From Thermoproteota archaeon (GTDB lineage Archaea > Korarchaeota > Korarchaeia > Korarchaeales > Korarchaeaceae): a DNA stretch of 64,000 bases. Below are positions 36,834 to 46,313 of this stretch, piece by piece; within the stretch, counting starts at the first letter, position 1, and every line of letters begins with the position of its first letter. The stretch is taken from positions 1 to 64,000 of the forward strand of contig JARZZM010000014.1 of NCBI GenBank assembly GCA_030130125.1, written 5' to 3'. The translations under genes were made by a program, and so were the position numbers. Under the pieces are notes generated by a model. It did no database searches and was not told the DNA's origin. It saw nothing but the letters and a program-made list of their open reading frames with translations.

Positions 36834-37273
36834 GGGGAGTTAAGGGAGCTTATATCCTCCTGTTAATATCTCCCGGCACCATCCTTGAAGTGGGAAGGTT
36901 GGGAACCTTCGAGTTCCCGGTTGGTGTTCTCGCGTATGTCGGCTCAGCAGCGGGACCCGGTGGCCTGGGAGCTAGGATAAGGAGGCATTTCAGGAAGGGG
37001 AAGACCTTGAGGTGGCACGTGGACTACCTGACAGAGGTCATGGACGTGCCATGCGCCTTGGCATTTCCTGACGCTGAAGAGGGGTCCTTATCTAGGATCC
37101 TCAGGGGGGTGGGAGTCCCGATCGTCAGGGGGTTCGGCTGCTCGGACAGGAGAGCCGATGAGACCCATCTCTACCTGATGGGTGAGGATCTCAGGGAAGC
37201 CCTGGGGATCTTGGGAAAGATCGAATGGGAGAGGGCCTATCTGATATGGAACCCCTTTTACAGGCTTAGATGA
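36830..37273 (+). CDS. DUF123 / GIY-YIG-like protein
   Basis: A short protein of the DUF123 family, known fused to endonuclease III or alone in archaea: RLGTFEFPVGVLAYVGSAAGPGGLGARIRRHFR and LRWHVDYLTEV. The first in-frame GTG is at 36890. The conserved N-terminus (GAYILLLISPGTILEVG) lies upstream of it, in a frame with no ATG, GTG or TTG before the stop at 36773. The only near-cognate codon in a sensible place is the CTG at 36830, which overlaps the HAD stop (CTGA). A sequencing error or non-AUG initiation would explain this. Confidence 0.8.
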   Translation: MRGVKGAYILLLISPGTILEVGRLGTFEFPVGVLAYVGSAAGPGGLGARIRRHFRKGKTLRWHVDYLTEVMDVPCALAFPDAEEGSLSRILRGVGVPIVRGFGCSDRRADETHLYLMGEDLREALGILGKIEWERAYLIWNPFYRLR

Positions 37274-38057
37274 GCCCTAGATCCTTGGGAGTGACATAAA
37301 AGATGAGCTTGTACCTATGGTAATCTCTGATCACCTGCCTAGCTGCCTCTTCCACGTTGGGTTCCCCGTCTTTGAACCTCCAGCCTCTCTTCTCCGCCAA
37401 CCTCTCCAGTATCTCGATGGGATCCGTCCCCTCGATGCCATAGATCCTCTTCACGATCCCGGGATTGGATCTGAGGGCCCTCTCCAAGAGGGACACGGCG
37501 ACCTCCACGGGGTTCTTCAGTTCCTCAGGGGGATAGCCTCTTATGGCCATTTCGAGCGGACCACCCTCTACCGGAAGGATTCCCGGGGAATCCAGTATGT
37601 ACAGGTTCCTGTCTATCCTGTAGAGCTGGAAGTGGCGCGTGTACCCGGGATTGCCGGGCACAGGGCTGGTTGAGGCGGAGCTCCTCCCCTTGAGGACATT
37701 TATTATCGAGCTCTTTCCCACCTTCGGGAAGCCTGCTATGAGTACCTTGGCTGGCAGCTCGGGGGCTTCCCTCTTGATGAACCTCCTCAGCCTCATGGTG
37801 CCCAGTCTCTCCCTCGCGCTCAAGTAGGTCGCTTTCAAGCCATCCTCCTCGAATATCCCCACCCACTGGTCTAGTATCTCCCTAGGAACCAGATCTGACT
37901 TGTTTATCGCCACGAGGATCTTCCTTCCCCTTCTCTTAGCCATCTCCTCGAGTTTGCGGCTTCTAGTCGTCCAAGGGTCCCTAGAGTCGACGACCTCCAG
38001 CACCACATTTACCCTGTCCATAGCTTTCGCTATTTCCTTCCAGCTGGCTACCTTCAT
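37266..38057 (-). CDS. Circularly permuted GTPase, YlqF/RbgA family
   Basis: About 263 residues with the permuted G-motif order: NKSD (G4), SAR (G5), GFPKVGKSS (G1, Walker A), PGYTRH (G2), DSPG (G3). Family members act in large-subunit ribosome assembly. The frame opens at 38075, but a TATA element (TAATATAAA on the minus strand, 38079-38087) centred 26 bases from the ATG at 38057 points to a leaderless start there. It overlaps the DUF123 gene convergently by eight bases. Confidence 0.92.
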   Translation of the reverse strand: MKVASWKEIAKAMDRVNVVLEVVDSRDPWTTRSRKLEEMAKRRGRKILVAINKSDLVPREILDQWVGIFEEDGLKATYLSARERLGTMRLRRFIKREAPELPAKVLIAGFPKVGKSSIINVLKGRSSASTSPVPGNPGYTRHFQLYRIDRNLYILDSPGILPVEGGPLEMAIRGYPPEELKNPVEVAVSLLERALRSNPGIVKRIYGIEGTDPIEILERLAEKRGWRFKDGEPNVEEAARQVIRDYHRYKLIFYVTPKDLGLI

Positions 38058-38153
38058 CCAGGGTAAGTGTGGCAATGCTTTATATTACTTCCGCGCCGCA
38101 TGGGGGTTGGTAGGTAAGTTAAGGTTAAGGGATTCGCCCAAGCCCATCCCCAG

Positions 38154-39191
38154 ATGAAGTTCGTCTACGATGATTCCATATCCTCATACGACTTCGGTCC
38201 GGGTCATCCATTCAGAGGAGACAGGTTTCCCTCCTTCATCAGATTTCTCGAGGAGAGGGGTGAGCCTTTCGAGCTTGTGGGGTACGTCGGCGAACCACCG
38301 ACCATCGAGGACTTGAAGGCAGTTCACGACGGAGAGTACTTGAACTTCCTCAGGGTCAGGAGTCAGACCGGGCACGGTATGGTCTCCCTAGATACGCCGG
38401 CATTCAAGGGGATGTGGGAAGCTGCGCTCAGCATGGTCTACTCCTCCATGTCAGCTGTCAGGCTCGCTTTAAAGGAGAGAGGTGCTGCGGGATTCGGAGG
38501 CGCCCACCACGCCGGTGTCAATTATGGGGGAGGCTTCTGCCTGCTGAACGACATCGCGATCGCGACCAGATGGGCCCTTAGGAACGGTATTGAGTCCGCG
38601 GCGATATTCGACCACGACGCCCATCACGGGAATGGCACCATGGATATATTCTACGATGACGACACGGTCCTTTACGTGAGCATTCACCAAGATCCGACCA
38701 CTATCTATCCGGGCGTGGGTTTCGCGAGACAGGTGGGGAGGGGGAGGGGGGAAGGGTACACGGTTAACATCCCCCTGCCTCCCGGAGCGGGACCCTCCTC
38801 CTATGAGATGGCTTTCGAGGAGCTGGTAAGGCCCATTGTGGAGTCCTTCGCGCCTAAGCTGCTCATAGCTCACGGAGGAAGCGATCCTCACTTTCTGGAT
38901 CCCCTCACACAGTTGGGATTGGATTTGAGGGGGCTCTGGAAGTTGGGGAGGTGGGCATCCTCACTTCCAGCCGATCACAGGGTGGAACTCCTCATAAGCG
39001 GTTACAACGAGCATGTGAGGAACTGGGGGTGGCTGGGGATAGTTAGAGGATTCGCATCCCTAGACATGGGCTTCGACCCGGAGGAGATTGAAGGCAGGGC
39101 TCCGAAAGAGGACGATTACGTTATTCGAAGGGCCAAGCTGTCCATAGACGATGCAAAGAGCGTACTCTCCAAGTACTGGAACCTCTCCTGA
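38154..39191 (+). CDS. Histone deacetylase-fold (arginase/deacetylase) enzyme
   Basis: 345 residues, class II HDAC/acetylpolyamine amidohydrolase/AcuC fold. Catalytic residues are in GGAHHAGVNYGGGFCLLND (tandem His), DHDAHHGNGT (zinc Asp and His) and HGGSDPHFLDP (zinc Asp). The usual catalytic Tyr region near 300 reads SGYNEHVRNWGW. In archaea these enzymes may deacetylate chromatin proteins, polyamines or metabolites. Divergent from the GTPase gene. Confidence 0.9.
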   Translation: MKFVYDDSISSYDFGPGHPFRGDRFPSFIRFLEERGEPFELVGYVGEPPTIEDLKAVHDGEYLNFLRVRSQTGHGMVSLDTPAFKGMWEAALSMVYSSMSAVRLALKERGAAGFGGAHHAGVNYGGGFCLLNDIAIATRWALRNGIESAAIFDHDAHHGNGTMDIFYDDDTVLYVSIHQDPTTIYPGVGFARQVGRGRGEGYTVNIPLPPGAGPSSYEMAFEELVRPIVESFAPKLLIAHGGSDPHFLDPLTQLGLDLRGLWKLGRWASSLPADHRVELLISGYNEHVRNWGWLGIVRGFASLDMGFDPEEIEGRAPKEDDYVIRRAKLSIDDAKSVLSKYWNLS

Positions 39192-39241
39192 CGGGGAAAT
39201 TTTTTACGCGGGCCTATCCGATCCCAGAGGAGGCACCGGCC

Positions 39242-40288
39242 TTGATAAGCATAATCATTCCCACCTACAACGAGAGAGAGAACCTAGAGGAGCTGGTGAG
39301 TCGAATAGATAGGGCATTGGCCGGTGTGGATTATGAGATAGTGATAGTGGACGATAACTCGCCTGACGGAACGGCTGACCTGGCTAGAGAGCTCTCCTCC
39401 AAGTACCCCATCAAGGTCAAGGTGAGGCCGGGGAAGATGGGACTATCCTCTGCCGTGGTGGAGGGATTGGAGCTGACCGAGGGGGATGTAGTGGCTGTTA
39501 TGGATGCTGACCTCCAACATCCGCCTGAGCTGCTTCCTGAATTGTACAGGAAGGTAACGGAGGGTTGCGACATAGCCATAGCCTCTAGGTACGTGGAGGG
39601 AGGGTCCGTGGCTGGGTGGGGGCTGGTAAGGAGGATAATCTCTAGGGGATCGATACTGCTCGCTTGGATCCTCCTTCCCAGGGTTAGGGGTATCAGGGAC
39701 CCTTCTTCTGGTTACTTCATGTTCAAGAGATCTGTAGTGGAGGAGATCGTTGAGTATCTGGACCCCAAGGGCTTCAAGATCCTCTTGGAGGTGCTGGTGA
39801 AGGGGAACTATTCCAAGGTGTGTGAGGTCCCCTACACCTTCGGCCTGAGGAGAAGAGGTTCCTCAAAGCTTGGAGGCGGCGTCATACTGAGTTACCTGTT
39901 GCATGTACTGGAGCTCAGCCCTCCTATAGTCAGGTTCGCCATAGTGGGGGCAGTCGGTACCGTGGTGAATCTGACTGTCCTCTGGATTCTGCGGTACGGT
40001 CTCAAGCTGATACACGAGATCGCATCCGCCGTCGCCATAGAGGTATCCCTTCTGAGCAACTTCCTCCTCAACGACATCTGGACATTTAGGAGGAGGAGAA
40101 GGAGCGGGTTCATTCAGAGCATTCTGAGGTACCATGTGGCCAACCTGGCCGGCATAATCACCCAGTACGGCGTCTCGGTATCCCTTCACAGGTTCCTAGG
40201 TGTGGAATCTCTGGCTTCCCAGTTCGTGGGTATCTTGGTCGGGTTCCTAGTGAACTACGCCCTCAGCAAGAGCGTGGTGTGGTGGTGA
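39242..40288 (+). CDS. Dolichol-phosphate mannosyltransferase with GtrA domain
   Basis: 348 residues. The N-terminal GT2 domain (SIIIPTYNERENLEELV, VDDNSPDGTAD, VMDADLQHPPELL, and the DxSSGYFMFKR segment) matches DPM1. The C-terminal four-helix GtrA-like domain (VRFAIVGAVGTVVNLTVLWIL to the end) anchors it in the membrane. It transfers mannose from GDP-mannose to the polyprenol phosphate, supplying the following PMT-like enzyme. TTG start. Confidence 0.92.
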   Translation: MISIIIPTYNERENLEELVSRIDRALAGVDYEIVIVDDNSPDGTADLARELSSKYPIKVKVRPGKMGLSSAVVEGLELTEGDVVAVMDADLQHPPELLPELYRKVTEGCDIAIASRYVEGGSVAGWGLVRRIISRGSILLAWILLPRVRGIRDPSSGYFMFKRSVVEEIVEYLDPKGFKILLEVLVKGNYSKVCEVPYTFGLRRRGSSKLGGGVILSYLLHVLELSPPIVRFAIVGAVGTVVNLTVLWILRYGLKLIHEIASAVAIEVSLLSNFLLNDIWTFRRRRRSGFIQSILRYHVANLAGIITQYGVSVSLHRFLGVESLASQFVGILVGFLVNYALSKSVVWW

Positions 40289-40289
40289 G

Positions 40290-42920
40290 ATGAGAAGGTC
40301 CTTCCTGATAGGCCTCCTATTGAGTCTCCTCATGGCTACAGCCTATATCAGCTACGCCTACTGGGAGATGTCGTCAGGAAAATACAGAGGAGATGATTAC
40401 TACGTGAGTGACGAGGTATGGTACGCCACCTCGGCCAGGAACTTATTGAAAGAGGTGTTTGGCGTCAATGCAAAGTACGTGAGGGAGGGTTACGCTTACG
40501 CGACTCTCGTCTTCACATCCAACGAGTTCTTGGAGGAGCACCTGAGCGATGTTGAGAGGTGCCTCTCCGAGCTTGACGGGAGCGTGATGAGGGCCAACTA
40601 CACGGAGACGGGGGACAAGGTCCCCCTTCTCTGGGTGAGGGTGCCGGAATCCAACCTATCAAAGCTTGAGGGATGTGGGGGAGCCATAAAGGTGATACCA
40701 GGCTTCGAGTATCCTTCGAAGAAGGGTATCCATGACTACCTGAATCTGGAGCACCCTCCCCTAGGGAAGTACCTGATAATGGCCTCGATTATCTTGTTCG
40801 GAGATGAGCCGATGAGCTGGAGGCTCCCAGGTTTAATTGAAGGCTTCATCATGGTTATCCTCGTTTACCTGATAGGAAGCAGGTTGCTCAATCCCTTCTG
40901 GGGGGTCGTGGCATCCCTCGCCCTAGTGCTCGATCCCATGTTCGTGTCAATGAGCATGGTGGCCATGCTAGACATACACCTAGCCTTCTTCACGACCCTT
41001 GCCCTCCTGTTCGTGGTGTACGATAGGCCACTGGCGGCCTCCGTCGCTGGATGGCTCGCGTTCTCCGTAAAATTCAGCGGGCTGTTCGTTGTCCTAGCCG
41101 TCTACCTCTATATCAGGATATACGGGAGGGAGAGGGTCCTTCCCTCCTTGGTCAAGGCTCTAGCGCCGGCCGTAACGTACATCCTCATTTCCATCCCAGT
41201 AATCTCCTACTTGGGAGTGGATAGGTGGATTATTGAGAACCTTAATGCCGCGGCATGGCACACAACGAGCAGGGGAAGCGGTCCAACTCCCTCCCCTCCG
41301 TGGGGGTGGTTCTTTAACCTTGCGCCGATGGCCCTTCATTACAATCCAGACCTCATAGCCAGAGTGAACCTTGTGTCCTACGCGTTCGTGTTCGCGTTCT
41401 CCTTCATCCTGCTTCCGGCCCTTCTAGAGAGGAGGAGAGAGTACATACCCATCTTGTTCGTCGGCTCCATCGTATTAGGCTATACTGCCGTGTTCTTGAA
41501 GGGCAACAGGACCCTTTACAGCTTCTACGCGATACAGCTGTCCTCAGCTGTAGCCGTCTCGTTCTCGGTGATCATGGCCTACCTCTCCCTCTGGGAGGGC
41601 GAGGTTAACAGGTACCTCAGCGAGGGATGGAGGAGGACCTCGAGGGCGCTGCTCGGTGAGGGACTGAAGTTACCTGAGGAGCTGTCCTTCCTGAGACCGC
41701 TCCTGACCATGGATGCAAGGAGCCTCTCCCTCTCCCTTGGAATCCTCACGGCTGCGTTCTCCTCCCTCGTCCTCTACTACATGGCCTTCATGCCCACCAG
41801 CCCTGCTGCGCTCCTCGGGCTGGATGATATCGGCCTCTCCAACGTGCTTACCCAGTTCCTCACCGAGTCTTCATCCGAACTCTGGATTAGGGGAGCAGCC
41901 TACGGGACAGTTGTAATGCTCTCCTCCCTGATAATCCTCTTAGACCTCTACGAGGGAAGTGGGGGCCTCACCTACGCACCTCTCCTAGCCGTGCTGCTCC
42001 TCTCCTCATCCGACTGGACAATGCTGGCAGTGGCTCTTGCCATGGACTCGATGATGTTGGCCAGAAGGAGAAGGCGCCTGTCCTCGTCGGTCCTGTTAGG
42101 GATCTCGGGTGCCGTGAACCCGCTTACCCTGACCGCGGCCCCGTTAGTCATCTCGATGAACGGGCGTATCTATGCGCTCGGGGTAATAGCTGGACTGATC
42201 CCGCCCATGCTTATCCCGGGATCGATCCATTGGCCCTCTGACGTGACCGGAGGATTGTTGAGACCCCTACTCGGTGAATACTCCCTTTTAGCAGGTCTCG
42301 TTGCCGCTCTTGTACCCATCCTCATCTGGAGGGACGAGAGAGAAGCTTCGGTCATCTCCGCCGGGGTCTTCCTTTTAATTGCCGGTGGAAGGCCCTACTG
42401 GTCCCTCATACCCCTCCTCATGGTATCGATGATGGGTGGGGGACCAGGACTGGCCCTGATGGAGCTGGCCGCCTCCGTCCCGGTTCTGTCCTGGGTCACT
42501 CCCAAGCTGATAAGTGGGCCCCTATTCAAGTGTGATCCGGCAGGACCCGCCGATCCCTGTTCTGATCCCTTCATCGCGCTGACTCTCCTCTCCCTCGCCC
42601 TCGTCTACTGGGGAGTGAGGAGGATCCTACTGAGGAGAGGTTATCACGGGTATGAGGGCGAGGGGCTCAATTCTCCTAGCGAGGTAACGGAATGTAACGG
42701 CGAACATCCTCACTCCCCTATTTTCGGCCTCTCTGAGGGCTTCAGCAAACTTGGGATCGGTCCTAGCGTTTGGGATGAGGAGCTCGGCGTCCGGCCTCAT
42801 CACGAGGAAGAGAACGGCCGCGCTATGTCCCTCATCGACGGCCCGGATCAGGTTCAGCACATGCCTCCTCCCTCTCTCGGTGGGGGCATCCGGGAACAGG
42901 GCCGTGCCGTCCCTGACTAG
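40290..42920 (+). CDS. PMT-like dolichol-phosphate-mannose protein mannosyltransferase
   Basis: 876 residues. An N-terminal anchor is followed by an extracytoplasmic loop, and the motif LEHPPLGKYLIMASI at about residue 150 is the signature of GT39/PMT-type transferases; YYVSDEVWYATSARNLL near the N-terminus carries the acidic D-E pair. Twelve or more hydrophobic helices follow, up to about residue 775. The last 98 residues are hydrophilic and antisense to the 3' end of sfsA, so they are probably an accidental extension. It starts two bases after the DPM1-GtrA stop and presumably uses its product. Confidence 0.85.
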   Translation: MRRSFLIGLLLSLLMATAYISYAYWEMSSGKYRGDDYYVSDEVWYATSARNLLKEVFGVNAKYVREGYAYATLVFTSNEFLEEHLSDVERCLSELDGSVMRANYTETGDKVPLLWVRVPESNLSKLEGCGGAIKVIPGFEYPSKKGIHDYLNLEHPPLGKYLIMASIILFGDEPMSWRLPGLIEGFIMVILVYLIGSRLLNPFWGVVASLALVLDPMFVSMSMVAMLDIHLAFFTTLALLFVVYDRPLAASVAGWLAFSVKFSGLFVVLAVYLYIRIYGRERVLPSLVKALAPAVTYILISIPVISYLGVDRWIIENLNAAAWHTTSRGSGPTPSPPWGWFFNLAPMALHYNPDLIARVNLVSYAFVFAFSFILLPALLERRREYIPILFVGSIVLGYTAVFLKGNRTLYSFYAIQLSSAVAVSFSVIMAYLSLWEGEVNRYLSEGWRRTSRALLGEGLKLPEELSFLRPLLTMDARSLSLSLGILTAAFSSLVLYYMAFMPTSPAALLGLDDIGLSNVLTQFLTESSSELWIRGAAYGTVVMLSSLIILLDLYEGSGGLTYAPLLAVLLLSSSDWTMLAVALAMDSMMLARRRRRLSSSVLLGISGAVNPLTLTAAPLVISMNGRIYALGVIAGLIPPMLIPGSIHWPSDVTGGLLRPLLGEYSLLAGLVAALVPILIWRDEREASVISAGVFLLIAGGRPYWSLIPLLMVSMMGGGPGLALMELAASVPVLSWVTPKLISGPLFKCDPAGPADPCSDPFIALTLLSLALVYWGVRRILLRRGYHGYEGEGLNSPSEVTECNGEHPHSPIFGLSEGFSKLGIGPSVWDEELGVRPHHEEENGRAMSLIDGPDQVQHMPPPSLGGGIREQGRAVPD

Positions 42921-43325
42921 CGTGCACCCCTTTACTTCGAGATAGAGGACCCTATCCGGATATTCCAGCATGAAATCCACCCTGCTGTCACCGTACTTCA
43001 CTTCACTCCTAATCGAGACGAAGCCCCGGAGCTCCGGCAAGAATCCCGAGGCTAGAAGCTCGGTAGCTAGCTCCGAATGGAGGCCGGAATTGACTACCGT
43101 CCACACCCTGCCGTCCCACACTAGGAGAACCTCGCAATCAGTTTTTCTCCCCGGATTGGATCTCTCTAGGAAGACAACTGGGGCTCCCCTCACGAACAGT
43201 TCGGTGAGCCTCCCCGGATCCCTTACATGGCATCTTCTCCTCCCCTCTAGCGTGTTCAAGACTGCTAAGAAACGATTGGGCCTCTCGAGGAACTTACCGG
43301 ATCCAAGCTTGCCTTTTATGAACAT
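42627..43325 (-). CDS. sfsA: SfsA-family nuclease-fold protein
   Basis: About 232 residues. It has the conserved SfsA motifs: FLAVLNTLEGRRRCHVRDPGRL near the N-terminus, DSRVDFMLE and LEVKGCTL (PD-(D/E)XK-like core), and FPDAPTERGRRHV. The biochemical role is unsettled; the family was named for sugar fermentation stimulation. The ATG at 43325 is chosen because a TATA-like CATAAAAA lies 26 bases upstream; the frame opens at 43370. Its last 294 bases overlap the PMT-like frame on the other strand. Confidence 0.88.
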   Translation of the reverse strand: MFIKGKLGSGKFLERPNRFLAVLNTLEGRRRCHVRDPGRLTELFVRGAPVVFLERSNPGRKTDCEVLLVWDGRVWTVVNSGLHSELATELLASGFLPELRGFVSIRSEVKYGDSRVDFMLEYPDRVLYLEVKGCTLVRDGTALFPDAPTERGRRHVLNLIRAVDEGHSAAVLFLVMRPDAELLIPNARTDPKFAEALREAENRGVRMFAVTFRYLARRIEPLALIPVITSPQ

Positions 43326-43375
43326 ACGGGCCCCTATGCTACCAACATTTTTATGAATTCCCCGCCTCAAGGCGC

Positions 43376-44569
43376 GTGAGTCCCATGAGCTGGTTCAAGA
43401 GGGAGATAGCGGAGGGGGTTACCCTCGTCAGGATCCTGAACACGAAGCTTCCAAGGTTCGAGAACTTCTGGCCCATCCCCAACGGAACATCATACAACTT
43501 CTATGTGGTAGAGGGAAGTGAGGGAAATGCCCTCATAGACGGAGCCGATTTCAGGTTCTCCAAGGAGTTCTTCGAGGCCCTCGAGAGCGTGGTCAGGATC
43601 GAGGATCTGAGGTACGTGATCACTCAGCACACCGAGCCGGACCACTCCGGCACCCTGGCGGAGGTCATGAGGAGGGCGGGGGAGGCGGTTCTCTTGGGAA
43701 CTAAGCAAGCCCTCAGCATAGGTGAGGCGCTAGCCGACTTCCCCATGGACAGGGCCAGAGAGGTGAGGGACGGGGACGAGGTCAGCTTGGGGAACAAGAC
43801 CCTGCGCTTCGTCCTGTCCCCCATGGTCCACTGGCCCGATACAATGCTCACCTATCTAGTGGAAGACTCCATCCTGTTCACGTGCGACCTGTTCGGTTCT
43901 CACGGTGCCAGTGAAAAGGTCTTCTACGATGAGGCTCCCGACTCCTTCGAGTTACTGGATTACTATGCCTCCATACTTATGCCCTATTACGCAATGGCTG
44001 CGAAGGCCGTTGCTAAGGTCAGAGAGCTGAATCCCAAGATAGTAGCTCCATCCCACGGAGCCCTCCACAGGGAAATCGAGGGACTGCTGAGCACGTACGA
44101 GAGGTGGACCTCCTGGAAGCCGCTTAAGAAGGCTCTGGTCGTGGTAGGAAGCCAGTACGAGAATACGGCAAGGGCGGCCGAGGCTGCTGCTGAGGGGTTG
44201 AGGGATATCGGCCTCGAGGTAGCTTTGGTGGACAGCGCGGAGACCGACCCAGATGATCTGCTCGCCCACACGCTGGAGGCTGCCGCGATACTCGTAGCTA
44301 CCTCGACGCATAACGGTCACCCCTTCCTAGGCATCACCTTTTACTTGGACCTCCTCAGGGAGTACAGGCCCAAGAACAAAGTAGCAGCGGTGCTCGGGTC
44401 CTTCGGGTGGGGGGGAGGCGGTACTAGGGCCGTCAAGAAGGAGCTGGAGGCTCTGGGCATACCTGTAGTGGACGAGCTGGCGTTCAAGGGTAAACCCAAG
44501 GAGAGCGATCTCAGCAGGGCCAAGGAGCTAGGTAAGAGACTTGGAGAGGAGGCATTGAAGCTCCTGTGA
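43376..44569 (+). CDS. fprA: Flavodiiron protein (F-type A flavoprotein)
   Basis: 397 residues. The N-terminal metallo-beta-lactamase-like domain carries the diiron ligands HTEPDHSG, the His in SPMVHWPD, the Asp in CDLFGSHG and the His in PSHGALH. The C-terminal flavodoxin-like FMN domain (ALVVVGSQYENTARAAEAAAE) follows. These enzymes reduce O2 to water or NO to N2O. GTG 43376 or ATG 43385 are both possible starts. The following gene is a membrane protein possibly in the same unit. Confidence 0.94.
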   Translation: MSPMSWFKREIAEGVTLVRILNTKLPRFENFWPIPNGTSYNFYVVEGSEGNALIDGADFRFSKEFFEALESVVRIEDLRYVITQHTEPDHSGTLAEVMRRAGEAVLLGTKQALSIGEALADFPMDRAREVRDGDEVSLGNKTLRFVLSPMVHWPDTMLTYLVEDSILFTCDLFGSHGASEKVFYDEAPDSFELLDYYASILMPYYAMAAKAVAKVRELNPKIVAPSHGALHREIEGLLSTYERWTSWKPLKKALVVVGSQYENTARAAEAAAEGLRDIGLEVALVDSAETDPDDLLAHTLEAAAILVATSTHNGHPFLGITFYLDLLREYRPKNKVAAVLGSFGWGGGGTRAVKKELEALGIPVVDELAFKGKPKESDLSRAKELGKRLGEEALKLL

Positions 44570-44578
44570 GCGCTATAG

Positions 44579-45583
44579 GTGATCCAAGTAGCCGGTGGCC
44601 GAGACGCCATATCCTACCTCAAGCTAGCTAGGAAGCTGAGCGCCCTAGCCGTATTAGGCAGTTTCGCCTACATCGGCGTGGGGTTGCTCTCCCTCCCGCT
44701 GAGGTGGTATCAAGTCCACATGCACTTCATGGGGATGGGCGTGGCCTCGTTCGCCGCCGGCGTCAACATCTCGTTTTGGACCTCGGTGACGAGGAGGCGA
44801 GGCTCGGTTCTAGCGGCTCTCCTTCACTCCCTCTCTCTGCTCCTCCTGCCGCTCGGCTCGCTGTTGGGATGGGGAACCGTTACGATTGCTTTCGTCTCCC
44901 TCACTGGTCTCTTCTTCCTCATCCCATTGAGGAAAAGGTCCTTGATCTATCTGCTGGAGTTGTATTCCTTCCTCTCCCTCCTCTCCACGGCCCTCATTAG
45001 CTACCAAGGAATGGAGGTTTGGATCACAGCTGTGGAGTGGGCTCACCCGGTGCCCCTCATATACGCGGTAACCCTTCACGCCCTCCCTAAGACCTACAGA
45101 TACCGGGCCAGCTTACCCCTTACCATCCTGATGACCGCTCTTCACGCGCTTGCTCTCTCTGGATTCGGTCCAAGCAGGCACCTGATGTGGGCGAGCATGC
45201 TCTCCTACTTAGGGGCAGCTAGGCTGGATTTGGCGCTTCGCGGGTTGAGATCCGTCAGGGTGAGGGAGGCCCTGCCGGCTCACCGCTACCTCATAGCGGG
45301 CTACCTCCTCCTCATTCCCCTGCTGATCCCGTCGTGGTTTATGCCCGTGAACTCGTTAGGCCTACTGCACATTCTCCTATTGGGTTTTGTAGGCCTCCAC
45401 ATATATGCCCATGCTCCAATGATGATCCCAGTTCTCCTTGGGATTAGGAACGCGAAGAGGTTCAACTACTCGGCTCTCCTTTTACTGTTGTTGGCTGCCC
45501 TCTCTTGGCCATTCAACAGGGATGTAGCCCTTTACTTCCTCTCGGGAAGCCTCTTCCTAGTCATTTACATAGTGAAGCCCTAG
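44579..45583 (+). CDS. Polytopic membrane protein next to fprA
   Basis: A 334-residue protein with about ten hydrophobic helices. Several histidines lie in or near helices (YQVHMHFMGMGVASF, VEWAHPVPLIYAVTLHALP, LGLLHILLLGFVGLHIYAHAPMMIPVLLG). The last segment resembles the helix pattern of NnrS and other haem-copper-oxidase-like proteins, but I cannot assign the family with confidence. It begins nine bases after fprA with GTG, so it likely shares its function in O2 or NO handling. Confidence 0.6.
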   Translation: MIQVAGGRDAISYLKLARKLSALAVLGSFAYIGVGLLSLPLRWYQVHMHFMGMGVASFAAGVNISFWTSVTRRRGSVLAALLHSLSLLLLPLGSLLGWGTVTIAFVSLTGLFFLIPLRKRSLIYLLELYSFLSLLSTALISYQGMEVWITAVEWAHPVPLIYAVTLHALPKTYRYRASLPLTILMTALHALALSGFGPSRHLMWASMLSYLGAARLDLALRGLRSVRVREALPAHRYLIAGYLLLIPLLIPSWFMPVNSLGLLHILLLGFVGLHIYAHAPMMIPVLLGIRNAKRFNYSALLLLLLAALSWPFNRDVALYFLSGSLFLVIYIVKP

Positions 45584-45657
45584 AAAAAACGAAATTGAAT
45601 TTGATACTGACTCCCAAAAAAGGGGAATGATTGTGAAGGGTCGAAGGGACAGAACAA

Positions 45658-46263
45658 TCAGGAGAAGGTTATCTTCCTGTCTTTGAGGCTCCTGTTCAGC
45701 AGATCGGCGTGTTCGAGGGTCACCTGATACTCTGCCAGTTTCGTCAGCTCGAGGGACGGGATGGTCACCTTGTTCACATAGACCTTGCCATCGTCGAACC
45801 CCACCGTGTAGACGAAGACTTCCTTAGTTTCTAGGTACTTCTTCACCTCTTCGTGCTCTAGGGCTTCCTTCAGGCCGCCAGCAGCGAATATCCTCACATG
45901 GACGACCAAGCTGCCGGGCACATCCTCCTCGGCCATGGCCTTTAGGAGATCGACGAAACTCTTCTTCGTCTCATCGAACGGAGTCTCTCCTCCGAACTGG
46001 AGCAGTACTGCCTGGGCAGCGAACTCCTTCAGCCTCTTGGCCAGCTCCTTCTCCCTCCCGTGTTCCACCATGAAGTGATAGGTGACGCCCCCGCTCAGGG
46101 TCAGGAAGGTGGCTTCAGTGGCCGCTGCTATGCTGGAGCATATGATGTTCTTGGAGGCCACCACGGCGACCTTGTTGAGTCCTAGGTCGGATAGAGCCTT
46201 CCCGACCAATCTTCCGGTGAGGGCGCGCAGGTATATCTCCTCTTCGAATGTGGTCAGGGGCAT
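45658..46263 (-). CDS. Uncharacterised 201-residue protein
   Basis: I do not recognise this soluble alpha/beta protein. Features: a helical N-terminus (FEEEIYLRALTGRLVGKALSDLG), a Cys in KNIICSSIAAATEATF, and a beta-rich C-terminus (KVYVNKVTIPSLELTKLAEYQVTLEH). No signal peptide or membrane helix. It lies downstream of the MtrH-like gene on the same strand but has its own AT-rich promoter region and a GGTGATC before the ATG. A role with the methyl-transfer genes is possible but unproven. Confidence 0.6.
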   Translation of the reverse strand: MPLTTFEEEIYLRALTGRLVGKALSDLGLNKVAVVASKNIICSSIAAATEATFLTLSGGVTYHFMVEHGREKELAKRLKEFAAQAVLLQFGGETPFDETKKSFVDLLKAMAEEDVPGSLVVHVRIFAAGGLKEALEHEEVKKYLETKEVFVYTVGFDDGKVYVNKVTIPSLELTKLAEYQVTLEHADLLNRSLKDRKITFS

Positions 46264-46313
46264 GCATGATCACCATACCTAATAATATTAGATTAATTTA
46301 ACTTTTACGCGTG

